Source of the DNA: Glandiceps talaboti
Lineage: Eukaryota > Hemichordata > Enteropneusta > Spengelidae
Direction of reading: 5' to 3'
Assembly: GCF_964340395.1 (NCBI RefSeq)
Contig: NC_135559.1
Coordinates: forward strand, 159,001 to 223,000
Length of the DNA: 64,000 nt
The notes beneath the pieces are model-generated. The model had not been told where the DNA came from. It did no database searches and saw only the letters and a program-made list of their open reading frames with translations. Position numbers and translations under genes: made by a program. Every line of letters begins with the position of its first letter. Positions within the stretch are counted from its first letter, which is position 1. Of this stretch, positions 28,201-40,200 are shown piece by piece.

Positions 28201-31200
28201 CATCCAGATCACCATGACAACAGAAGAGGAAGTAGATGAAGACAAACAGAGTACAGCTATCGTAGAAAAAAGTAGCCGTTTGGTTGAAATGGATACATTG
28301 AACGTAGGTGGTGGAGAAGCTGCTGCAGCAGCTGAAGCATCAGGAACAAAAACTCCAGGCAGTAGAAGTCCACTCCTGGCTCTCAGAAAACATTTATTTA
28401 GTCATTCAGCTGGAGCCAAAGCTAAAAGTGAAAAGAAGAAAATGGGTGAGTGGTTTCAGTCAGGTTTTGTGTTTGTGTCAATTTCAAAACTTGTCAGAAA
28501 ATGACGGTCTCTCCCTAACCCCTTGCATCATATTTGTGAAAGCACTGCTAACTGTGTGGCTCTCACCCAAACACTTTTTACTTTTATTCCATCCTGGATA
28601 TACCAACCAGCCTATAGTTACCATTTCGTATATCTTATGTATGCCTAGGTATCTCAGTATGTGTCCCTCTTAAATTGAAACATTTCTGCACTGTTAGTGG
28701 ATTGGGGGGGGGGGGGGGGGGGGGGTTATCCACCAAGCTGAAAGATACAACAAATAAAGTTATAGACATACAAATTCTCCCTATAAACTGTACATAACCT
28801 TTACAGTGACAGTGTGTATAAGGAGGTCCACAGGTCAAAGTTCAAGGCACTACCTATTCAAATGCCTGAAAAACATTTTAATAGTAACCAGCAAAATATG
28901 GCCTCCAGAGGGGGCTATGTAGTATGATTGCCTTGACGGTCCATCATTCAATACCAGGTTCTTACAATAGTGTTATCTATCAATGCAGCCATACAGATTA
29001 AATAGGAACATTCTTTTGTTCTGGACCAACCTTTTATAGCATGGCCAGACAACTGTTTTTTAGGTCTAAATAATATTCGTAATTCGAACTAGACCTTCAG
29101 TCCTACATATCTGTCACTGCAATAACCAATCATTATGTGATTTATAGCCTACATTTTAGCTGTCTTCTCTTCAATCTGGATATACCTTTATCATTTGGAT
29201 TCTGAGCTATGTAGTTGTTTGTTCACATAATAGTACACTATAAGGGTAAAATACAGCTATTTTCATGTACTTATCACCCAGTGGACAGATATAATCCAAC
29301 TTTCTCACATTGTGTTCTTGACAATACTTATCTACTTTGAAATTGTATATCTGCAAGCCATGTTTCCATCCTGTGTAGTTTCTCTACACTAAGCCTACCT
29401 TGACAATTCAAACTTGACAGCATGATGTTACATACAGAGATGCTGATTGGTCAAGGTGATTGTGACATCATAACATATGCAAATGAGAAGCAATAATTTC
29501 TAGTCTGCCATTGGATATGATAATGTTAGCACATGAAAATTAAATTTGGAAATGATGACTGTGCATGGAGCTTTTTGATAACAAGACAGGTTTATTATGA
29601 AAACTGGACATACCTCATTTGCAATTAAGACTTGTAGATAAATTAAGATATGCAGACAGTCATTATTGTGATATTATTTGCAGCTCAATAGTTTATGGTT
29701 TTACCACTTCCTTAATTTTCTTTTTATCTTTCCTTTCCTTTCCTTTCCTTCAGAAAAAGAATTGTTAAAACTTTCTCCAGATAGTTTTAAAATGCGTAGG
29801 ATAAGCCAAGGTAGTACGTTAATGCCACCATCATTTGTAGGTGCTGGACCTATCGGCTTGTCTAGTAGAATTAGCAGCATGGAGAACATCTCAGGCCTGG
29901 CAGGCAAGTTGGTTTCCCTCTCCTCAGCTGTGGTTGGTCATGTCTACTGCTATAAAGAAGGGTTAATCTCATTGATGAATGTCAATCATATGATCAATGT
30001 CAACAATCACATGATTGGTTTAACCACCAATCAGAAATGTGCCTGCTTTGTTATGTATTCCTGTGTACAATTGTATTGCTTAAGTATTGCTTTGTGTTTT
30101 TCATTTGTTATTGGTTGATGTTGTAGCAGTTTGTGCTGTTGTGTTTGTTGTCATGGTTACATTGACATTAATGCCAGGCTTGAGTGTCAGCTGCAAAAGT
30201 GGAACAAAAATACTAAAATTAGTAATTAGTAACTTTTTTTATAGCACATATCTTAATTACATTGCTTGGCTTGTAGACTATGGCATCAACATTGGTCCAT
30301 GGTTTGGCTGGAGTCAACAAAATGTTGTCACCATCATCATGGCTATGAATTGCATTTTGGTTTTCTTACATAATACATACAGAGCCAGTCATCATGCAGT
30401 AGTGACTGTTGAAAATCAAAGGATATGTAAAAAGCTATTTTTTTCCCCAAGCAGTACGACAGAAATACTTACTGTTCTACAATTAATACAGTGTCAGAAC
30501 ATGTTTGTACCTCTACATGTGTACATCGCATGATTTTGTACCCTTCTCTTGTCTTGTTCTTCTTTGCATGGCCTTACTGGCATAAAATCATTTTGTTACA
30601 AATTCAGCCATTACTGCATGACCTCGAAAGCATGAAATCAATGGTAGAGAAGGTCCACCATTTGTGCATGGCACTGTCGGTAAAATGAGTTTCATGACTG
30701 CCTCTCATACAAACTGCTTCCTCTACAAACTCTTTCTATATACATACTAACTTCTTTGTTTGGTTGTTTGGTCATCTTTTCATGTGTTTGTTTGTTTGTT
30801 TATACTGCACAGGTCTCAGTCCCCTTCTGTATGCTCTGTCAGACTCAAAGAGGTCTCCTCTCTTAAATCGAAGTATGTCTTTTGTTCACATTTCATATTT
30901 ACACCTTTTCTTCACATGCAGTCTCCTTTCTCAAACAGACATTTGTATTTCACTCACATTTCACTGTGAATGTTCACACTTTTTCTCACATATTCTGCCA
31001 GACTTTTAGCAGTATACTCTCTTGAACAGAAGTATGTTTTTTTCGCTCACATTTCACTCTTTTTAAATCTCCTGTCACAAACTTTTGACAGTCCTCCACC
31101 AAAATGTTGTATTTTAGATCATCTGTAACATACAGCAAGTATGGGTTTATTTTGTCAAGCGTACATTTTGAAGTTTTTGTTGTTATGTGTTGTTCTTAGT

Positions 31201-34200
31201 GTCAGCAGTGTTTAGTAAATCCAAAATATTTTATGTTCATTATTTGTGTTCATCATAATAATATTGTGTTTGAGCATGTGATCATTTTCAATTTTATTAT
31301 TATATGTGTTGTTATTCTTTGCCAAATACAATTGAATATTTTGCTCGTTTGGGGATACATCTTTTGTGGAAGTTATTCTCATCATCACCATTTTAGTCCC
31401 AATTATAATACCACTTGGATGAAGCGTGTCTTTTAATTAGTTTTAGACCATCAAAGCTCAAGAAACAGCCAGGGACTATTCACTCCCTCAAGTCTTATAT
31501 ATGCCAGTTCATGTATGAAAATAGATTACTATGTCATTCATTTCAGGCCATATATGGAAATAGAGGACTGATAATACCATATATGGAAATACATTGTAAA
31601 AAAATGTATTCATTTTTGACCATGTACAAAAACAGAGGATTAAATATTCATTTCCTACCAATATGGAAATATTGAATTAAACCTTCATTTCTGACCATAT
31701 ATGGAATTAGGAGATTAAATTTTCATTTCTGACCATATATAGAATTAGGAGATTAAATATTCATTTCCTACCAATATGGAAATATTGAATTAAACCTTCA
31801 TTTCTGACCATATATAGAATTAGACGATTAAATATTCATTTCTGACCATATATGGAATATTGAATTAAACCTTCATTTCTGACCATATATAGAATTAGAC
31901 GATTAAATATTCATTTCTGACCATATATGGAATATTGAATTAAACCTTCATTTCTGACCATATATAGAATTAGACGATTAAATATTCATTTCTGACCATA
32001 TATGGAATATTGAATTAAACCTTCATTTCTGACCATATATAGAATTAGACGATTAAATATTCATTTCTGACCATATATGGAATATTGAATTAAACCTTCA
32101 TTTCTGACCATATATAGAATTAGACGATTAAATATTCATTTCTGACCATATATGGAATATTGAATTAAACCTTCATTTCTGACCATATATAGAATTAGAC
32201 GATTAAATATTCATTTCTGACCATATATGGAATATTGAATTAAACCTTCATTTCTGACCATATATAGAATTAGACGATTAAATATTCATTTCTGACCATA
32301 TATGGAATATTGAATTAAACCTTCATTTCTGACCATATATAGAATTAGACGATTAAATATTCATTTCTGACCATATATGGAATATTGAATTAAACCTTCA
32401 TTTCTGACCATATATAGAATTAGACGATTAAATATTCATTTCTGACCATATATGGAATATTGAATTGAACCTTCATTTCTGACCATATATAGAATTAGAA
32501 GATCAAATATTCACTTTTTCCATATATGACATTAGGAGATTCAGCATTCATTTTATACCATATATAGAATAGGGAACATTGTCAGTTTATCTATCTGCCA
32601 ACCAACATGTAGTAGATTTTTGTTTTTGGTTCTCCTGTTTCCTCCTATATGAAAATTAAGTCTCTGAGAGCTGACCCTCACTGGATTTTTTTGAAGTTTA
32701 ATGAGTTTGTCAAAGTATAGAAACCATACAATAGTTTTGATAACTGTTTTATTGTTACTTTATGCAGTCTACTCTCATTTTTTATCATTAAAATAAAATT
32801 TCATGAAAAATATATCTGATGGTGATTTTGTCATGTCAGTTCCCAATCAAAATGTATGACTAAATATTCATAACTATTGTTAGCCATTCATAACCATTAC
32901 CATTTAGTCATAACCAATATTTAACTCTTGATAACATTGCTTATTTGTAGGTATTGGTGGTGGTCTTGGTGGAATAGCTGGTGGTAACTTGATAAGTAAA
33001 GTCTTACTAGCCAATGCTGATGCTTTGTGTGCCCCAGCATCACCTCTCATGGATCAAGACGTTAATGATGTGTAAGTAGTGATTTGATTGGTTCATATGC
33101 CACAAATACTAGTCACAGATGGTTGACTATCCAATCAGCAACTAGTTTACTGATCACCTGTAATAGAGTTTTATTCTCATATTATTATGATACATAGTAC
33201 TTAAGACTGGCCTTACCAGTATAGAAGATGTAGGACTAGTATTTCAGAAAATGGCTTTTATTGAAAAAATGTATTTATTTTGTTCAAATTTCAGGACAGG
33301 GTATGAAGAAAGATATGTGATGAACAATTATTTTGGTATTGGATTGGATGCTAAGATTGCATTGGATTTCCACAATAAACGAGAAGAACATCCTGAAAAA
33401 TGCAGGTAAGCAATTGAAATTGCTGATTTATGGCCAAAATTATTTGAGAAGAATTCTTGTTATTTTCTTATATGTCTTAGTAATTTGTTGAACTGACAAC
33501 TTAAACAATGTAGACAACTAAAATGTATCAAGTCTGCAACAGGGCAGTAGCAGGCTCATTCCATCAGGGCTGTAGCAGGCCTGTTCAGTCAGGGTACCAT
33601 CAGGGCAGTGGCAGGCTCATTCCATCAGGGCTGTACCAGGCCTGTTCAGTCAGGGTTCCATCAGGGCAGTGGCTGGCTCATTCCATCAGGGCTGTAGCAG
33701 GCCTGTTCAGTCAGGGTTCCATCAGGGCAGTGGCAGGCTCATTCCATCATACCTCTGGCAGGACTGTACCAGGGATGCTGCATGCCTTTGACAGGTTAAT
33801 CTTGTCACTGTCCTGTTGGCCTCAAGCTATGTATGCAATAGGTAGCCAGTTCAATGAGTGGGATGACTTTTTCTGCATTCCAGGTAATTCATATATTACT
33901 CCTGTGTATGTAACGTACTTCATTTTGTCAAAATGTTTTGACTATGTCACTCTGTATTGTCCATTTCAGAAGTCGAAAGAAGGCCAAGACTTGGTATGGA
34001 ATCTTCGCAGGCAAAGAATTCCTACAAAGGACTTCTAAGAATTTACATGAAAGAATACAACTAGAGGTAAAGAAATAAACTGATACTAGGTTACTAGAAA
34101 TACAAAGTAATCAATGACTTAACTAAAACCTACATTATAATCTTCTCCAGCAATATGTGTTCACAGTCAGTAGTTGTTTGTACATATGCCTTATTACACT

Positions 34201-37200
34201 GGTTGGTTGTTGTTTGTACACATGCCTTATTACACTGGTTGGTTGTTTGTACACATGCCTTATTACACTGGTTGGTTGTTGTTTGTACATATGCCTTATT
34301 ACACTGGTTGGTTGTTTGGTCGGTCGACTAACTGATTGACTGACTTTTTATTGTTGACTTTGTACTTTGCTGATAAAAATATAACGACAGAGAATACCAC
34401 TAGCACTCATCAAGAATACGCCATACTTATATTCTCAATATTTGGTTGAAGGTGGCCGAGTGGTTAAACCCCTCACCTCTTACCACTGTGGTCGGGGTTC
34501 AAACCCTATTCAGGGTTCGATTAAATTTACCACGCTGTAAGTAAGAAGAGTGTCGTTCAGTTTGACTCTACCGAACAATGCAGGTTTTCCCCAGGTAATA
34601 CGGTTTCCTCCTGCATTAACACTGAACCCTAACATTATTATTATACTGGTACTCACGTCATGGGTTTTTGTTGTCATTTCATGCAATTGAATCATAAAAT
34701 AATACATTTCTCTCTTCTGGTTGACAGTGTGATGGTCAGAGAATACCCCTACCAACACTACAGGGTATTGTAGTTCTCAATATTCCAAGTTATATGGGTG
34801 GATTTAATTTCTGGGGTGGACGTAAAGAGGACTCGGTAAGTATCATCTATAAAACTTATAACTAAAGACAAACACTTTCACACTTTACAGAAGTTTGCTT
34901 TTGAACTACTTCAAGCAGGCAACACCACTATTTGGGATATTATGTATTTCTAGCCGTATTTGAGTGTATTCATGATAACATTTTATTTTTCTGACAGAAT
35001 TTTGCAGCACCGTCTTATGATGACAAGATAATGGAAGTTGTAGCTGTGTATGGTGTCACACATATGGCCATGTCTAGAATCATGAGTGTACAACATCACA
35101 GGATTGCACAGGTAAGTACACATGACATATTAGTGATAATAAAGTAATTTTAAACATGCTTAATAGAGGACTTCATTGTAAATAGAGGACTTCATTGTCT
35201 GTTTATTAATCATCAATGCTATGTTCACAATCAAGAGTGTAGGAAATTAGGCCAAATTTAAAAAAAATAAATGTGTTTCCAATAACCAGACTGACCCTAG
35301 TTTAAGCCCCTGACCCTAAACATTTGTTTCATACAAAAAGGTAAAATGGTAACAATTTATTTATATATGTGTGTAAACCTTCATGCCTTTGGTCACTTTT
35401 TGAAAAAAATTGTATTCCAGAGAGAAACCAGGTCTTTTGTGACCCGGTGTGGTTGTCGGTGGCCGAGTAGTTACCAGTAAATCACTTGCCTCTTACCACT
35501 GAGATCGGGGTTAAAAGCTATTTAGGGTTTGATTAAATTTACCATACTGTAAGTAAGAAGAGTGTCCTTCAGTTTGACTCTACCGAACAACACAGGTTTT
35601 CCCCGGGTACTCCGGTTTCCTCCTGCATTAACACTGAACTTCTTGGGAGACAAGTGTTTATATACTTAAAGAACTATCAAGTATAAATAAAGATTATTAT
35701 TGTTATAGACTGTAAAAGTACTGTCTGCATAAAATGTTCGTCCACTTAACATATAGTTATCTTCATTTACTTCTTTTACACCTCAAACTCTCAAAGAAGT
35801 ATTGTGACCAACGAGTTGGTGTTGAAGTAATTTTTAAAAATTGAAAAGAAAAAGAAAAGAAAATTCTGACCTACCTACCCTATTTTCTAGTCATGTTATC
35901 AGAAACAAACTTTTTTTTTAATTTGCCTTACCAATTTCACAGGACCAGAAAAAACTGGAGACTGTAATGAAAACAAAGTAATTTTGACTATACCTTCTTG
36001 AGGGCGCCATCATCAATTTGCTATTTGTCAATACTTGCAGAATTTGCTCTCTAACAACACATGTCTGTTTGCAACAACAATTTTTGTTTCCTTGTTTCGT
36101 TTGAACAGGCTCTCATATTGTCATCTTGAAGTTCGAAACATGCTATCATGGAGATAGTTATTGGGCCTATATAAAAAGTATGGGTGACTTAACATTTCAT
36201 ATGTAACCAATAGTTTCTATTTTATGTCCTTATAGTGTCGTGTGTTGAAGATCACAATCCTAGGTGATGAAGGGCTACCAATTCAAGTTGATGGTGAAGC
36301 CTGGGTCCAGCCACCAGGATTTATTAAAATAGTACATAAAAACAGAGCACAGATGCTGAGTAGAGATAGAGTAAGTGTATATCTAAACACTTCATCTTGC
36401 CTCCTAAAATATAATATTAATAATACAGACTTACAGGTTTAAAATATTCAAAATCCATTTTTGTACATTTATAGTTGAAAATTTGATCATTTTAAAGTTC
36501 AAACTTTTGGCACCAGTCGTGGATAACACTGTATACAGTATTGTAACTTTTGATTTCACCAGTCGTGGATAACACTGTACACAGTATTGTAACTTTTGAT
36601 TTCACCAGTCGTGGATAACACTGTACACAGTATTGTAACTTTTGATTTCACCAGTCGTGGATAACACTGTTCCTTTTTTTGTCAGGCTTTTGAAACAACT
36701 CTTAAAGTGTGGGCCGATAAACAGAAGGTTGAAAAGGGTCAGAGTTCACATTCTCAGCCAATCACAGATGAAGAAGCTAATATCTTGACACCATTCTCAG
36801 AAGCATCAGCTGGCCTTATCAGAAGGTATGTGTGTAAAAACTTAGTTTGTGATGTTTTTGAGAAGTTGTCTATTTTTCAGCAATATTACAGCAACTATTC
36901 TAGCCAATAAGAACACTAAGACTTTCAGTTTATATAATTCTATTATAGGCTTCACCTTCAATTTCCATGACAATAATTTGGTTTCTGGTTACTTTGATAG
37001 TACTGATGTAGAATGAATTGTAGTGAAAAAGACTAAACATGATTAAATTTAATAATACAGCAATAAACTAGTTTTGTTTGACTTAGCTGACTGTGGTTAC
37101 TGGTGAATAGTGTGAATAGTTTGAACCAGTTTGAACTTGACTTTTCCATTTTTTGTCATCATCACAAATGAACACAACGGTTATAACCAGTTAGAACTGG

Positions 37201-40200
37201 AAAGTACTAATTTGTAGTTTCATTCAGGCATTATAGAAATTGCATTCAGTCTGCAAATGGAGAACTCCAAAAATGTATTAATTTTTGTCTTTTCCAATTC
37301 TTTTCGCAGTGTGAAGGTTGCAACAATAAGTCACACCACTGTAGAGCAGGAACTGGCCCACTTTGCAGTGACAGCAGCCAATAGTTTAGATACACTCTTC
37401 CCAGGTGGGACAATTGCAGAGGTAAGCAACTTATTTCAACTTCATTTTCCTATCACAATTTCAATCTAAAATTTTGAACAGAAATATTTTAAAGTTTCAT
37501 AATCATCTTTACTGAACTTGAAGAAAAGTAGATTGACCTGGCCATGACCAGATTAAACTGGATTGAACTAAACTTGACTAGAATAAACTAAACTTGACTA
37601 GAATCAACTAAACTTGACTAGAGTCAACTAAACTTGACTAGAATCAACTAAACTTGACTAGAATCGACTAAACTTGACTAGAATCAACTAAACTTGACTA
37701 GAATCAACTAAACTTGACTAGAATCAACTAAACTTGCCAACATAGTTGTATAATGAAACAGTGTGAAAATAAACTATGTTTACTTCATTTTTCCATTGCA
37801 GGGTGCTATCGTAAGAATGTTATTTACTTCATTTTTCATTGCAGGGTGCTAATCGTAAGAATGTTATTGACTTCATCAATAGTGTCAGAACACTACATCA
37901 AGAAACCACAATTTTCCTAAATACAAAATCATATAGCTTGGTAAGTGACAATTCTTTGTTTTATTTTAGTTATTATTTGATTGTTTGTTCTCATAGCACA
38001 GAAAATAACAATTAAAAAAACTGTACATTCTGATCTCAAATTTGTTGATTTAAATCATGTGAGCACTATGATGTATAAATACATCAGATTCTAATCTCTG
38101 ATTGGTGATTGGTCAATATAAGTTATGTAACACCATGATAGATTCTAATCCCTCATTATTGGCTCATTTGTAGTCACATGAGAATCACATGATATGCTAA
38201 TCTTTGTGTCCTTGTCCATTAGGATGTAAATTTACGTGAAGAATTAGATGAGAAGTTGACATCAGCATTACAAACTGTTGATACAGAACTAAGAAAAGTT
38301 GTGAATATCGAAGGTGTAACATATGATGATGAGGTATGACAATTTGTAGATTGTTTTTGAAATACATGTACTGATTTTGACTTTATAGTAATGATAATTT
38401 CTACTCACAGTCAAAAAATTTCTTAGAGGTGAACCCCAATTTTCTTTTTAACGAAAATAGCTATATTTTGGTCATAACAGATTATAATGAAAATAGCTAT
38501 AATATTATAATAGCAAAATAGCTTGACTAATATATAAAAGGAAGATGAAAAGAATGATATAAGCAGTATCTTAAATTTGTTGCGGTGAAAAGGGAAAGAA
38601 AGATGATGTATGACTAAATCTCCAACTTTGAATAGAGCGATGTAATCATCTTTATCCTGGTTCTAGTTGTATTAATATTTGGGTTTGGCCTGGATGTTTT
38701 TCACCAGTCTGAACAGAAAAGAAAGAGTGGAAAATCCAAACAGTCAAGTGGTCCTAAACAAAAGAAACTATCCAAGAAGGAGTTGAAGGAATTAGAGAAA
38801 AAATACTCAACAATCATGTCAGGTAAGGAACTTCTTGTCAAGCATGTTATATATCAAAGAGATCTTTGTATAAAATAAAAAAGTATTTTCTTTGGTAAGC
38901 TAAAGGGACCTTTGAATTGAGTTACATTTGTTAATCTTTGCTAGTATAATTGCACATGCAATGTACACTGCTGCGATATTGAACTCTTTAATGGCAAAGT
39001 TTGTAATTTTGGTCCCCATTTCACTGGGTCTTTGTATTATATATAAACACACCCTTACACTCCTTGAAACTTTTTTACATGTATATTATAGGTATTCAAA
39101 CTTTGCACAAAAATGAGACACTAAGGTAGAAAAGTAGGAAATTGAGAGACAAAACAGACATAAGTTAATAGACATACATAGATTTGTTTTTAGCCGACAG
39201 TTAAATTGAATTCATTTATTTATTTATTTCAACAGCTGATTACAGTCAAGAAACTGCATCCAGGGCAGGTAAGACTATTATCTGGTCACTTCTCCTCTTT
39301 AAAGCAGACCTCTTCTTAGCCAGATTTGCCAAGTTTTGTAACTCTATTGTAGAGAAGTCTCACAATTCAATTGGTTAAATGACTTTTTTGCTGTCCCCAC
39401 AGCATAATAAATGCAGATAAAATCAGCCTCTCATGTGATCAACATTTAAAGTGACACAAACTTTTACACAAGTGAAAAAACCTACATAAAACCTTGATTA
39501 AACTATAAGAGTATAATATAATGTCAATTCATGCCTTCTATGATGTTACAAATTTTGTCTGGCATTGTTAGCACAGTTGATTGCTTCGTACGGCTTTCTC
39601 AACAATTTTTTTTGTACGTATATAAAAATTACATCATCAAATGATTTATATGGTATATCTTAATACCAGGAGTGAGTTCAATTCAGTCAATTGCATGTGA
39701 CAGTTAAGTATGCTTCAGTAAATGGAATACTATGAGTGACTTTTAAATGCGTAGTATAAATACACAATACAGCTTGTGTCCCTTTAAGCAGTATAAATAC
39801 ACAATACAGCTTGTGTCCCTCTAAGCAGTATAAGTGGTACAGGGAGATAGCATTAGAAATATACATACAGCAAGAAATGACATCGGATTGGAATATTCCT
39901 TTTATCAAAATCAATTACACTCCATGTCATCATTTAAATTTGTACAAGAAAAATGAACCTGTTGTCTGGCAGAACTATTCAAAAGTTGGTCCTGAATGAA
40001 AGAATGATCTTATCTAATCTTTATGAAGCCACTGATGCAAGAATATGGGGTTAAAAATGGCTACTGAAAACAAACAATAGACAAATGATATGCAAATTGT
40101 ATGCAAATATATCTTAATTACAATGTAACACTGCATCCATAGGTGCTGTGAGAACTTGGGGAACTGATGAAGTTGCCAGTTGGTTAGAAGGCCTTTCATT

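Noticed and set aside
30608-30679. Constitutive DGK exon
   Set aside because: Its only open phase does not fit the flanking exons; kept as a finding, not annotated as CDS.
33523-34038. 171-codon plus-strand ORF
   Set aside because: Made of a 60-bp repeat plus part of a DGK exon read in the wrong frame.
34447-34505. Functional tRNA-Ser/Leu gene
   Set aside because: No acceptor stem, and the same head and body recur at 35452; a SINE head.
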